Shown: positions 26,919 through 36,245, counted from the first letter of the stretch. The stretch: DNA of 64,000 nt from Bacteroidota bacterium (GCA_016715425.1 JADKAC010000005.1:248001-312000); one strand, 5' to 3'. Made by a program: numbers and translations. The notes: generated by a model from the sequence alone, not told the origin.

Positions 26919-28241
26919 TCACCCTCCACTCATCAACTTCCTCAACCCATAATACAAAGGCAATCCTGCAATCAGAATTAAGAAACCATAAGCTGCGGAT
27001 TCTGCATCGGAGAGAACAGTATTGTAAGTAACAAATAATAATGTGAGAATAAATATGGCAGGAATTATATTTCGCCAAATATTTTTCAATTGAAATCCTG
27101 TGAATGTATCTTGAGTTTTTTTGCGTAAAATAAAAACTGCAAAACCTGCGGTTGCTAAACTGATACTGTCAATAAAAATAACGTAGTTCACTATTTTCTC
27201 GAATGAGCCAAGAGCAAAAATGGAGATGAGCATGACGGCAACAAAAAAACTCAATCCAAATTCCTGTGTTTGTGTTTTGGTATTTACCTTTTTAAAAATA
27301 GCGGGTAATGTTTTATCCTCTGCCATTGCATAATACACTCTTGGGTTACTCATCACCGATGTATTTAAAAATCCTAAAACGGAAATAAATAAGATGATGG
27401 ATGCAATTCTTCCTCCGTTAGTTCCAAATAATTGTTCACCAACCGCTGCTGCTAATAATGGTGATTCTTTTACGCCATCAAAACCCAACACTTTTACGTA
27501 GGTAATATTTAATAATAAATAAAGCACAATAACTATTGCCATTCCTTTGATTATTCCTGCGGGAATATTTTTTTGCGGATGTTCTACATCTGCTCCGAAA
27601 TTTACAGATTGCTGATAACCACCAAACGTAAAAAAGATAGAAATAAAACTTAAGCCGATTGCAGTTACAAGATTGATATCATGATTAAAAAATGCAGTAG
27701 AGGAATCCGGATTTGATTTTCCTGTAAACAGTGCAGAACAAAACAGCAGAATCAAAATAATTTTTAATGTGCTTAAAATATTTTGGGTGCGTGCACCCAT
27801 TTTTATTCCGGCGTAATTAATTGCAAACAAAATAATAATTATAGATACTGCAATTATCTGCACTATTTGTAATGGACTACTTGCAGATGGAAATAAAACA
27901 GGTTGAATATATTCTGCACCGATAATTGCAACACCTGCTGCACTTCCAGCATTTATAATTACCTGACTCCAATTCAACATAAAGGCGTAGGCAGTATGAT
28001 AAGCAGCAGAAAAAATTTTATAATAACCACCCGCTGCCGGTAAACGACTTCCAATTTCAGCAAATGTGAGAGCGCCACAAATACTTACTATTCCACCGAG
28101 TATCCAAGCGAGATAAAATACAAAAGGACTTTGTGCATGTTGAGCAACGATGGCTGGTGTACGAAAAATACCAACACCAATCACCATACTTACAACAAGC
28201 ATTATGAGATCGAATTGTTTCAGGCGAGGTTGGATTGACAT
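26919..28241 (-). CDS. APC family amino acid permease
   Basis: The 440-residue protein has about 12 membrane segments and the family's first helix MLVVSMVIGVGIFRTPAIV. GVKESP and ISVLGFLNTSVMSNPRVYYAMAEDK are also typical. The substrate is not determined by sequence, although the family mostly moves amino acids by proton symport or exchange. It shares the strand with icd but the two are separated by 407 bases of repeats and a terminator, so they are separate transcripts. Confidence 0.9.
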   Translation of the reverse strand: MSIQPRLKQFDLIMLVVSMVIGVGIFRTPAIVAQHAQSPFVFYLAWILGGIVSICGALTFAEIGSRLPAAGGYYKIFSAAYHTAYAFMLNWSQVIINAGSAAGVAIIGAEYIQPVLFPSASSPLQIVQIIAVSIIIILFAINYAGIKMGARTQNILSTLKIILILLFCSALFTGKSNPDSSTAFFNHDINLVTAIGLSFISIFFTFGGYQQSVNFGADVEHPQKNIPAGIIKGMAIVIVLYLLLNITYVKVLGFDGVKESPLLAAAVGEQLFGTNGGRIASIILFISVLGFLNTSVMSNPRVYYAMAEDKTLPAIFKKVNTKTQTQEFGLSFFVAVMLISIFALGSFEKIVNYVIFIDSISLATAGFAVFILRKKTQDTFTGFQLKNIWRNIIPAIFILTLLFVTYNTVLSDAESAAYGFLILIAGLPLYYGLRKLMSGG

Positions 28242-28648
28242 TTTAAGAGTTTCGGGTTTCGGGTTTCAGGTTTCAAGTTAGAAAAAACTTAGACTATTGA
28301 CTTTTTAAATTGACAATTGACAGTGGACAGTTGACAATGAAAAAAAACTCATCACTGATTAATTAGCTATTAACTATTAGCCATTTGCTTTTGGCTGTTG
28401 TCAGATTACACGGATTCAAACATTTTTATTTTTCAATTAAACAATTCAAAAAAACTCAAAGAGCCACCGAGAATAAAATCTCAATGGCTCTCTTTTTATA
28501 AAATATATTAAATGTATTAAATTGTTTTTTTTCAATTACACAATTACACAATTACACAATTACACAATTCGACGATTCCCCAGTTCTACAATTCTCCAGT
28601 TCTACGATTCTACAGTTCTACGATTCTACAATTCTACAATCCCCCCCT
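28242..28648. repeat. Repeat-filled gap between icd and the permease
   Basis: No gene is seen. From left to right: TTTCGGG/TTTCAGG units (28250-28278), a TTGACAATTGACAGT block (28298-28340) related to 36100-36200, a TTAGCTATTAACTATTAGCC trace, the icd terminator near 28456-28497, a tandem array with the period-10 unit ACAATTACAC (about 28534-28568) and a longer run of CTACAATTCT/CTACGATTCT variants (about 28577-28640). Confidence 0.7.
28456..28497 (-). terminator. Terminator downstream of icd
   Basis: On the minus strand AGAGCCA (28485-28491) pairs with TGGCTCT (28460-28466) and GAGA with TCTC in the inner stem, with A/T runs outside. It lies downstream of icd, past the simple-repeat stretch. 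Confidence 0.65.
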
Positions 28649-29917
28649 CTACATATTCCCAATTATCTCATCGCCAAACTCAGAACATTTTAATAGTGTT
28701 GCACCTTCCATCAAGCGATGAAAATCGTAGGTAACACGCTTCTTGGTAATTGATTTTTCAATGCCGGCAATTATCATATCACTTGCTTCTTTCCAACCCA
28801 TATATTCCAACATCATACATCCGCTTAAAATAACAGAACCCGGATTTACTTTATCCTGATCTGCATATTTTGGTGCAGTACCATGTGTTGCTTCAAAAAT
28901 TGCATGACCACTGATATAATTAATATTTGCACCCGGTGCTATTCCGATTCCACCTACTTGTGCAGCTAATGCATCACTTAAATAATCACCATTTAAATTC
29001 AATGTAGCTATCACATCAAATTCATTAGGACGTGTAAGCACTTGTTGTAAAGTGATATCTGCAATTGCATCTTTAATAATAATTCCTGCACCCGGTTTTC
29101 CTTCAGGAATAACACACCAAGGGCCGCCATCTAATTCCACTGCACCAAACATTTCTTTCGCTACCTGATAACCCCAATCACGAAAGGCACCTTCGGTATA
29201 TTTCATGATATTTCCTTTATGTACAATCGTAACACTTTTGCGTTTGTTTTTAATTGCAAAGGAAATTGCAGAATGAATTAATCGCTCGCTTCCTAAATAA
29301 CTCACCGGTTTAATTCCAATTCCAACATCAACACTTACTTCTCTTTTACTCATTCCGGTTTGTTCTAAATCATGTTGCCAAGCTTCCGCTTTTTCTTTTG
29401 TACCAAAACGAATTTTTTCAAAATCTTTTGGAGAATTTTCTTTTAACCACACTAAAAATTTTGTTGCTAATTCGCCATCACCCGGCCAATCAATTCCCGC
29501 ATAAATATCTTCTGTGTTCTCACGGAAAATTACCATTTCCACTTTCTCAGGAGATTTTACAGGAGAAGGCACACCTTTAAAATATCTTACCGGACGCAGA
29601 CAAACATATAAATCTAAAATCTGTCGCAACGCAACATTTAGAGAACGAATACCACCACCAACTGGAGTTGTCAACGGACCTTTAATTCCTACTAAATAAT
29701 TACGAAATGCATCTAATGTTGCATCGGGTAACCAACTATCTGTTGCATTAAAAGCTTTCTCACCGGCAAGTACTTCTAACCATTCAATTTTTCTTTTTCC
29801 GCCATAGGCTTTTTCAACTGCTGCATCAAATACTCTTACAGATGATTTCCAAATATCACGACCTGTACCATCACCTTCTATAAATGGAATAATAGGATTG
29901 TTGGGTACATTAAGCAC
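28649..29917 (-). CDS. icd: NADP-dependent isocitrate dehydrogenase
   Basis: The 422-residue enzyme oxidises isocitrate to 2-oxoglutarate in the TCA cycle. It matches the bacterial homodimeric type: PFIEGDGTGRDIW at the start, the substrate and phosphorylation-site segment RSLNVALRQILDLYVCLRPVRY, VIFRENTEDIYAGIDW, and the C-terminal NADP-site region LNLNGDYLSDALAAQVGG. Length is normal (E. coli 416). The serine of RSLNVA corresponds to the one modified by the E. coli IDH kinase, but no such kinase is seen here. Divergent from the second APC permease across a 153-base gap. Confidence 0.96.
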   Translation of the reverse strand: MLNVPNNPIIPFIEGDGTGRDIWKSSVRVFDAAVEKAYGGKRKIEWLEVLAGEKAFNATDSWLPDATLDAFRNYLVGIKGPLTTPVGGGIRSLNVALRQILDLYVCLRPVRYFKGVPSPVKSPEKVEMVIFRENTEDIYAGIDWPGDGELATKFLVWLKENSPKDFEKIRFGTKEKAEAWQHDLEQTGMSKREVSVDVGIGIKPVSYLGSERLIHSAISFAIKNKRKSVTIVHKGNIMKYTEGAFRDWGYQVAKEMFGAVELDGGPWCVIPEGKPGAGIIIKDAIADITLQQVLTRPNEFDVIATLNLNGDYLSDALAAQVGGIGIAPGANINYISGHAIFEATHGTAPKYADQDKVNPGSVILSGCMMLEYMGWKEASDMIIAGIEKSITKKRVTYDFHRLMEGATLLKCSEFGDEIIGNM

Positions 29918-29986
29918 GCCTTTACTGATTGTTATTTTTCTCCTTGCATAAAATTTATGTTATTTATTAATTAGAATTTGCGCTTG

Positions 29987-29994
29987 CAAAGGTA
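29987..29994 (-). promoter_or_regulatory. Candidate -7 element of icd
   Basis: On the minus strand this reads TACCTTTG, an exact TAnnTTTG match, 69 bases before the ATG of icd. A weak TTTC lies about 23 bases further upstream in place of TTTG. Confidence 0.4.
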
Positions 29995-30070
29995 GGGAAA
30001 TAATAGGCGAGGGCTTTGAAACCATTTACTTTTTTAAGATAGACGAATATTTTGTAATGTTACGCCGACT

Positions 30071-31462
30071 ATGCATGTAAATCCAACCTTAAAGCGCACA
30101 CTTGGGCTATCAACTGCCACACTTCTTGTAATGAGTTCCATGATTGGATCAGGAGTTTTTAAAAAGGTAGCACCAATGAGTACTGTGCTCGGAGATTCCA
30201 ATCTTGTATTGCTTGCATGGCTTGCTGCCGGATTAGTAACCGTAATGGGAACACTCACTTATGCAGGCCTTGCTTCACTCACTGAAGAAGCGGGCGGACA
30301 ATATGAATACTTGCGGATTATTTTCGGAAAATTTTTTAGTTACTTATTGGGATGGGCATGTTTTGCAGTTATACAAACTGCATCAATAGCATCTATTGCA
30401 TTTGTATTTGCAGAGTCGGTAAATAATCTTTTGCCAATGCCGGCATTTACGGAGCATTGGGCAAATATTAGTATTGCCGGATTTATATTTCCTTTTGCAA
30501 ACAGCGGCGTAAAATTGCTGGCAATACTCACTATAATTATTCTTACTTATATAAATTATCGTGGTGTAAAAGAAGGTGGTTTGCTGAATGATATTTTTTC
30601 GTGGGCAAAAATTCTGGGTATTTTAATTCTCATCATTTTAGGTTTGAGTTATACAAGTACAACACCACTTGCACATCATGCAGCAACGTATGTTCCTTTA
30701 ACTTTCAATCAGATTCTCGCTCCATTTTTTCTGGCCATGCTCGGTGCATTTTGGGCGTATGATGGTTGGGTAAATGTTACTTATATAACAGGTGAAATAA
30801 AAAATCCGAAACGCAATGTGCCTATAGCAATTATTGCCGGAACCATTCTAGTGATGCTGCTTTATCTGTTGGTAAATGTTGCTTATTTCCGTGTATTAAC
30901 TGTAGATGAATTTTCAGCAATTGATGCGGCGGGAAATCAAATTGCGGGAGTAGAGGTTGCAAAAAAAATAATGGGTAATAGCGGAAACATTTTAATTTCT
31001 GTTCTTATTATGGTATGTACGTTTGGTGCAACAAATGCAAGCCTGATGTCCAGCCCAAGAATTTATTATCGCATGGCAAATGCCGGTGTATTTTTTCCTG
31101 CGGCGGCGAAAATTCATCCGGAATTTAAAACACCACATGTTGCATTACTGATGCAAATGATTTGGGCAATTGCGCTAGTAATGTCGGGTACTTTTGATCA
31201 ATTAACAGACATGCTGATATTCGCCGCATTTATTTTTTACGGAAGTGCAGCATTGGGATTGATTATGATGAAAAGGAAAAAACTTATTACAGTGAAAGTA
31301 TTTGGCTATCCCTATATACCAATGATATATTTTCTTTTCTGTGTTGGATTAGTCGTTAATACATTAATCACCATGCCTAAAGAAAGTATTACCGGATTGC
31401 TTTTAATAGCTACCGGAATTCCACTCTATTTTTATTTCAATCGCAAAAAGTTATTGCCATAA
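30071..31462 (+). CDS. APC family amino acid permease
   Basis: The 463-residue protein has 12 membrane segments and the first-helix signature LLVMSSMIGSGVFKKVAPM. The conserved AYDGWVNVTYITGEIKNPKRNVP segment is characteristic of the LAT/SteT-like branch. It differs clearly from the permease at 26919-28241, so the two are not recent duplicates. The substrate is unknown. Confidence 0.92.
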   Translation: MHVNPTLKRTLGLSTATLLVMSSMIGSGVFKKVAPMSTVLGDSNLVLLAWLAAGLVTVMGTLTYAGLASLTEEAGGQYEYLRIIFGKFFSYLLGWACFAVIQTASIASIAFVFAESVNNLLPMPAFTEHWANISIAGFIFPFANSGVKLLAILTIIILTYINYRGVKEGGLLNDIFSWAKILGILILIILGLSYTSTTPLAHHAATYVPLTFNQILAPFFLAMLGAFWAYDGWVNVTYITGEIKNPKRNVPIAIIAGTILVMLLYLLVNVAYFRVLTVDEFSAIDAAGNQIAGVEVAKKIMGNSGNILISVLIMVCTFGATNASLMSSPRIYYRMANAGVFFPAAAKIHPEFKTPHVALLMQMIWAIALVMSGTFDQLTDMLIFAAFIFYGSAALGLIMMKRKKLITVKVFGYPYIPMIYFLFCVGLVVNTLITMPKESITGLLLIATGIPLYFYFNRKKLLP

Positions 31463-31478
31463 AATTTTCGGCCGGTGA

Positions 31479-31567
31479 GACACCAACCGATAGGGTAATA
31501 GTAAACCCCCTCTCTTCCAAAGAGAGGGGCAGGGGTGAGTTGGAAGTGCTACATTAATCTGTAATTC
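31479..31567. repeat. 89-bp dispersed repeat, copy 1
   Basis: Identical to 32029-32117. Inside it, CCCCTCTCTT and AAGAGAGGGG form a tight hairpin around a CCA loop, followed by CAGGGGTGAGTTGGAAG. A shorter inverted copy is at 41443-41483. Confidence 0.9.
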
Positions 31568-31729
31568 ATATCACATATTTCAAAGAGTTCCCTTCGAAAA
31601 TTAACTTTATAAATTCAGTTCAAAGAGTCGGATAATTCTGTGAGAACATGAAAGAAGAATTAGGAATGAGGAATTAAGAATCAGAAATGAGCAATCAGTG
31701 ATGAATCCTATAAAAAAAAATAAATGCAG

Positions 31730-31857
31730 CCACGAATGCACGAATTAAATACGAATGCACGAATAAAAAAATGTATTTATTTCGATACTCGTTGAATCAG
31801 AGAATGTATTTATTCGTGCATTCGCTATCTATTAAAATGAATTCGTGTAATTCGTGG
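31730..31857. repeat. Large imperfect palindrome
   Basis: CCACGAATGCACGAATT on the left answers AATTCGTGTAATTCGTGG on the right, and the inner arms CGAATGCACGAATAA (31752-31766) and TTATTCGTGCATTCG (31810-31824) are exact complements. Confidence 0.8.
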
Positions 31858-32028
31858 TAACTTTTTTTTAAGAAAAGACGCTAAGAAGACAAAAACTTAT
31901 AGGCAGAGGCTTGGATCAAATTGAAGCTAACTACCATTGATAATTATTCAAAATTTTATTTGGATACAAGAATAAAACTAATCTCATTTATAAACCGGAA
32001 AATGAATTAGACTTTCGGTCAGCCTGGG

Positions 32029-32117
32029 GACACCAACCGATAGGGTAATAGTAAACCCCCTCTCTTCCAAAGAGAGGGGCAGGGGTGAGTTGGAAGTGCT
32101 ACATTAATCTGTAATTC
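32029..32117. repeat. 89-bp dispersed repeat, copy 2
   Basis: Direct repeat of 31479-31567, 550 bases away, with no difference seen between the two copies. Confidence 0.9.
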
Positions 32118-32193
32118 GTGGTAGCGTTTTTTTTACGCAAAGACGCTAAGAAATATTTTATACAATAGAATAAGTTCAACGTAAATTTTTAAA

Positions 32194-32233
32194 TAAAAAA
32201 AAAAGGGCACCGTGGCGGCAACCCTTTCTTTTT
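32194..32233 (-). terminator. Terminator of the coiled-coil lipoprotein gene
   Basis: On the minus strand AAAGGGT-GCCG pairs with CGGTGCCCTTT (one bulged T) and ends in a run of about ten T. It lies directly after the gene. Confidence 0.75.
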
Positions 32234-32251
32234 CTAAACAAATTTGACGTA

Positions 32252-33139
32252 TTAGTCAACAATCACTACTAAGTATTTTGAAGATTTCCAGAATGCTTCC
32301 GGATTATTTATCATCAGCGCATCTATCTTTTTACCGTTTTGAACCAGTTCATAAGAATCTGATGGATGAGTAGTCACCACCTTCGCACTCTTATTATCTA
32401 TTTTCAATTCTTTGAAATTGCGTATATCAACTTTTGTGAAAGCACTGGCATCAAAATCACTGGATAAATTATCTGTTTTACCAATTCCGATGAATCCACC
32501 TTCTTTAGAAATTACATTTTTTGCTTTTAAATCTTTATCAGTACCAATGATATAATAAGCAGTATTTAAGTCAGTAGTTTGTTTGCTGATAACTTCACCT
32601 TTCTGAACATTTTCTTCTTGCAATCTTTCGTTAGCAGCACTTACAGTACCCAACTCTGTAGTTAAAGAAGCAATTTGATAATTGGATTTTTCCAATTCTG
32701 ATTTCAATGTCATCAATTCATTTTCTTTATTGGTGATTTGTTCATTTAATTCAGAAATCATTTTATCTAATTCCTTAATCTTGAAATTTGCATTCTTGTA
32801 TTTCTTATCAAGATCTCCCACTAAAGTTTTATTCTTCTGTATCAGATTATTCAATGTTTCGATACTTGCAACAATATTCTCTTTTTGATTAGTGCCTTCT
32901 CCGCTCAAATTAGTTGAGATGATACCTTCATGTTTTTTAATTTCTTCTAAGTTCGATTCTACTTCATTCATAGTTGCGAAATAATCATTCAATTGATCAT
33001 CTCTTTCAGTCATCACTCTTGTGAATTCTGCATTTTCTGAACTTAATGTTGCTACCTGTGATTCCAGTTCGTTTACTTTTTTCTGGTTACAAGCAAATAA
33101 GAAAGGAATAAATCCTAATACGATCAAATACTTTTTCAT
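32252..33139 (-). CDS. Coiled-coil lipoprotein
   Basis: The 295-residue product carries a lipobox LFAC with the acylated cysteine at residue 17. Residues about 20-190 are a long coiled coil with repeated E/L/K heptads (for example VNELESQVATLSSENAEF). The C-terminal 100 residues (YYIIGTDKDLKAKNVISKEGGFIGIGKTD, then LIVPxHPSDSYEL-like VVTTHPSDSYEL) form a compact domain also found in Bacteroidota proteins annotated as Cbp1-like adhesins. That name is an annotation label; binding to collagen is not shown by this sequence. It is monocistronic with its own terminator. Confidence 0.8.
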   Translation of the reverse strand: MKKYLIVLGFIPFLFACNQKKVNELESQVATLSSENAEFTRVMTERDDQLNDYFATMNEVESNLEEIKKHEGIISTNLSGEGTNQKENIVASIETLNNLIQKNKTLVGDLDKKYKNANFKIKELDKMISELNEQITNKENELMTLKSELEKSNYQIASLTTELGTVSAANERLQEENVQKGEVISKQTTDLNTAYYIIGTDKDLKAKNVISKEGGFIGIGKTDNLSSDFDASAFTKVDIRNFKELKIDNKSAKVVTTHPSDSYELVQNGKKIDALMINNPEAFWKSSKYLVVIVD

Positions 33140-33357
33140 AAATTATAATTTTAAATTTTTTGTGCAATGTTGTGAATAGAAAAATTCCTGCCAAAGGTTA
33201 TTTCTCTATTAAAACAGCGTTAGTTGATTAATTTTTGCAAAAATCACTACAACTATCTACTTATGTTTGAGGAATTGTTCCTCATAATGTGGATATAATA
33301 AATTGCAAACATATTTAATAGGACACTTCATATTTCTAATTATCTAATTTTACAAAA

Positions 33358-34386
33358 GTGAATAATCCAAACTTAGATCCATCCGGTGCATTTATGAGTG
33401 CTTCTGAAAAAGAAGTAGAAAAAGTGCTGCGTCCACAAGGATTTTATGAATTCAATGGACAGGAAAAATTAATTGATAATCTCAAAGTATTTATTGAAGC
33501 TGCAAGAAAAAGAGGTGAAGCATTAGATCATGTGTTGTTGCATGGCCCTCCCGGTTTAGGTAAAACAACGCTCTCGCATATTATAGCAAATGAGTTACAA
33601 GTGAATTTAAAAATCACTTCCGGACCTGTTTTAGAAAAAGCAGGAGACCTTGCCGGATTGCTTACCAGCTTAAATGAAAAGGATGTGCTGTTCATTGATG
33701 AGATACATCGCTTGAGTACTGTGGTGGAAGAATATTTATATCAGGCAATGGAAGATTTTAAATTGGATATATTAATTGAAACCGGTCCGAATGCAAGAAC
33801 TGTTCAAATTAAATTAAATCCATTCACTTTAGTTGGTGCAACTACAAGATCAGGAATGTTAAGTGCGCCATTGCGATCACGATTCGGAATTACTTCACGC
33901 ATTGAATATTACAGCAGCGAAGTATTGCAAACAATAATTGAAAGAGCTGCTCAAATTTTAAATACAGAAATTACGAAAGAAGGCTCTTTTGAAGTGGCGA
34001 GAAGAAGCAGAGGCACACCAAGAATTGCAAATAACTTATTGCGCAGACTTCGGGATTTTGCACAAGTGAAAGGCGATGGAATAATTACAATTGATATTGC
34101 AAAGTATGGTTTGAATGCATTGAATGTGGATGAACATGGTTTGGATGAAATGGATAACAGAATACTTTCGGCAATCATTGAAAAATTTGCGGGTGGTCCT
34201 GTTGGAGTTACTACAATTGCAACCGCAGTGGGAGAGGAACCGGGTACTATCGAAGAAGTATATGAGCCATTTTTAATTCAGGAAGGATATATTCAACGCA
34301 CTCCACGAGGACGGGAAGCCACAGCAAAAGCATATCGGCATATTGGAAAAGTACCGCCCGGAACTACGCAAGGTTTATTTGATTAA
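33358..34386 (+). CDS. ruvB: Holliday junction branch migration ATPase RuvB
   Basis: The GTG at 33358 gives 342 residues and a normal N-terminus. RuvB drives branch migration with RuvA. Walker A is GPPGLGKT (63-70), Walker B LFIDEIHRL, sensor segment LVGATTRSGMLSAPLRSRFGI, and the C-terminal winged helix is RTPRGREATAKAYRHIG. ruvA and ruvC are not close by. It converges with the PorT-like gene; the stops are 3 bases apart with no clear terminator. Confidence 0.96.
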   Translation: MNNPNLDPSGAFMSASEKEVEKVLRPQGFYEFNGQEKLIDNLKVFIEAARKRGEALDHVLLHGPPGLGKTTLSHIIANELQVNLKITSGPVLEKAGDLAGLLTSLNEKDVLFIDEIHRLSTVVEEYLYQAMEDFKLDILIETGPNARTVQIKLNPFTLVGATTRSGMLSAPLRSRFGITSRIEYYSSEVLQTIIERAAQILNTEITKEGSFEVARRSRGTPRIANNLLRRLRDFAQVKGDGIITIDIAKYGLNALNVDEHGLDEMDNRILSAIIEKFAGGPVGVTTIATAVGEEPGTIEEVYEPFLIQEGYIQRTPRGREATAKAYRHIGKVPPGTTQGLFD

Positions 34387-34389
34387 TTA

Positions 34390-35010
34390 TCAGAAATAAT
34401 ACATTCCTCTGAGGGAAATTAAACGGTTGGTTAATCCGGATACTTGCGGGTTAGCTGATTTACCAATAGTAGTTATACTACCCTGAAACCGCAGATTTAC
34501 GCCAAAATGTTTTGCTTCACCCACTAATACTGTTGCACCAATAATATAACTGAATTCATCTTTGCTAAATGCATCTGCATTATTCTGAAGTTCCAAACCA
34601 TTTTCTATTTCCTTAAAACTAAATAAACGACCATACGCAAAACCTGCCTGAAAAAGCATCCTGCTTTTATCATTAAAATTTACAAGCAAGGGCACTTCTG
34701 CATAATTCAAAACAAGTTTATAAGTATTAATAGCATCCGGACTCGGGAAGGTGCGGCTGCCTTTTTGCGAATACAACAACTCAAAACTTACTGACCAGTG
34801 ATGATCAAAATTTACATGGGCAACAGCGCCGGCATTCCAACCGAATTTATTAAATCCTGCAAGGTTATCACCATCCACCTGAGATGCATTAAAACCAATG
34901 GCAGCTCCGGCATCAAACATTCTGAAACTCTTATCCTTAGCGTCGTGTTGGATCTGACCTTGCACTATTGAAACACAGGCTACACATAATAAAAACAGGA
35001 ATACTTTCAT
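34390..35010 (-). CDS. PorT-like outer membrane beta-barrel protein
   Basis: The 206-residue protein has a signal peptide (ending VQG), then alternating amphipathic strands such as AGAAIGFNASQVDG, NAGAVAHVNFDHHWSVSFELLYSQKGSR and VNLRFQGSIT, and ends in an aromatic residue (GMYYF), as outer membrane barrels do. It belongs to the PorT/outer membrane beta-barrel group of Bacteroidota. One member helps T9SS, but short barrels of this type are numerous, so no T9SS role can be claimed. Confidence 0.82.
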   Translation of the reverse strand: MKVFLFLLCVACVSIVQGQIQHDAKDKSFRMFDAGAAIGFNASQVDGDNLAGFNKFGWNAGAVAHVNFDHHWSVSFELLYSQKGSRTFPSPDAINTYKLVLNYAEVPLLVNFNDKSRMLFQAGFAYGRLFSFKEIENGLELQNNADAFSKDEFSYIIGATVLVGEAKHFGVNLRFQGSITTIGKSANPQVSGLTNRLISLRGMYYF

Positions 35011-35077
35011 CTGATGTTGATTATTTATTCGTTTGATTATTTTGATAGAATTACTTTTGAACTAACAAGAATTATTT

Positions 35078-35350
35078 ATGCTCAAATATACACCAAACAA
35101 CCTAAAACGATTGGAAGGCCTGCTGAATGAAGCGGGTTATATAGTGCGTTATGAAAAGGGAAATTTTGTTTCCGGATTTTGTCTGTTGGAAACAAAAAAG
35201 GTGGTAGTAGTGAATAGGTTTTATGAAATTGAATCCCGGATTAATGCACTGATTGAAATCATTTCTCAAATAGATTTAGATGAGGAAAGATTGAGCGAAG
35301 CATCCCGTGATTTTTTGAAACAATATAATTTACAAACTGAAAAATCTTGA
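35078..35350 (+). CDS. Conserved small protein upstream of the metallo-hydrolase
   Basis: The 90-residue protein has no signal peptide or membrane segment. The order is a helical start (TPNNLKRLEGLLNEAGYIVRYEKG), a short strand pair (NFVSGFCLLETKKVVVVNRFYEIESRINAL) and an acidic helical end. I do not recognise a named family, but similar short proteins are commonly seen before this metallo-hydrolase type in Bacteroidota. Its stop TGA overlaps the TTG start of the next gene by four bases (TTGA), which points to coupled translation. Confidence 0.8.
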   Translation: MLKYTPNNLKRLEGLLNEAGYIVRYEKGNFVSGFCLLETKKVVVVNRFYEIESRINALIEIISQIDLDEERLSEASRDFLKQYNLQTEKS

Positions 35351-36114
35351 TTGTTACCATACTTGGTTCGGGCACTTCCAGCGGTGTACCTATGATGGGT
35401 TGCCATTGTAAAGTGTGTACATCCACCGATCCAAAAGATAACAGACTGCGCACTTCTGTTTTAATTGAAGTGAATAATAAAAGAATTTTAATTGATACCG
35501 GTCCTGATTTACGTATGCAAATGTTGCGTGAAAAAGTGGATGATATAGATGCGATTATTTATACCCATGAACACAATGATCATATAGTGGGATTGGATGA
35601 AATTCGCCCATATAATTTTCTGCATAAAAAACCAATGGATATCTATTTATCCGAGCAAGTGGAAGCGGCATTACGACAAAGATTTCATTATGTATTTGGC
35701 GAAAAAAATTATCCCGGTTTACCGGAAGTAACATTACATCGCATTACAAATATTCCTTTTTTTATAGAAGATATTAAATGTATTCCCATTCAATTATATC
35801 ATTATCATTTACCTGTATTTGGTTTTCGTATTGGCGACTTCACTTATATAACCGATGCGAATGTATTACCCGATGAAGAGAAGCATAAAATAGCAGGCAC
35901 AAAAGTTCTGGTGATAAATGCACTGCGAAAAGAAAAACATATTTCGCATTTTAATTTAGAAGAAGCAATCGCATTAGTGCGTGAATTAAAACCGGATATT
36001 GCATACTTCACACATATCAGTCATCAAATGGGATTGTATGAAGCAGTTGAAAAAACATTACCACCGAATATGCATCTGGCGTTTGATGGATTGGTTTTGA
36101 GAATTGACAATTGA
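35347..36114 (+). CDS. Metallo-beta-lactamase fold hydrolase (PhnP-like)
   Basis: The 255-residue enzyme starts at TTG 35347; this is chosen because the conserved first strand (VTILGSGTSSGVPMMGC) comes three codons later and no ATG fits. The metal motif THEHNDH supplies H74, H76, D78 and H79. The paired cysteines in GCHCKVC are characteristic of PhnP-like phosphodiesterases, where they bind a structural zinc. PhnP acts on cyclic ribose phosphates; the substrate here is unproven and no phosphonate genes are near. The final codons run straight into a TTGACAATTGACAG repeat block. Confidence 0.88.
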   Translation: MIVTILGSGTSSGVPMMGCHCKVCTSTDPKDNRLRTSVLIEVNNKRILIDTGPDLRMQMLREKVDDIDAIIYTHEHNDHIVGLDEIRPYNFLHKKPMDIYLSEQVEAALRQRFHYVFGEKNYPGLPEVTLHRITNIPFFIEDIKCIPIQLYHYHLPVFGFRIGDFTYITDANVLPDEEKHKIAGTKVLVINALRKEKHISHFNLEEAIALVRELKPDIAYFTHISHQMGLYEAVEKTLPPNMHLAFDGLVLRIDN

Positions 36115-36245
36115 CAGTTGACAATTGACAATGAAAAAAACTAAGACCGTTGACTTTTTAAAATTGACAATTGACAGTTGAGAGTTGACAATGAAAAAAA
36201 AATCATAACTGATTATTCAATACTGATTTTTTCATTCACGATTCT
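36100..36245. repeat. TTGACAATTGACAG repeat block
   Basis: Two successive blocks of GACAATTGACAGTTGACAATGAAAAAA type begin in the last codons of the metallo-hydrolase, followed by a TTCACCATTCAC-type stretch at 36226-36262 that reaches into the next gene. The block with CTAAGACCGTTGACTTTTTAAA also occurs, slightly changed, at 28284-28345. Confidence 0.75.

Larger units (their letters stand above)
31463..32251. repeat. 789-base repeat region without genes
   Basis: No gene is seen. The region holds two identical 89-bp repeats (31479-31567 and 32029-32117), the imperfect palindrome 31730-31857 made of CACGAATGCACGAAT-type arms, ATGAGCAATCAGTGATGA-type traces (31670-31705), a TTACGCAAAGACGCTAAGAA stretch (about 32130-32152) and, at the right end, the terminator of the lipoprotein gene. 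Confidence 0.75.

Noticed and set aside
28534..28640. CRISPR-like or satellite array before icd
   Set aside because: The period is about 10 bases and units vary continuously; no spacers and no cas genes.
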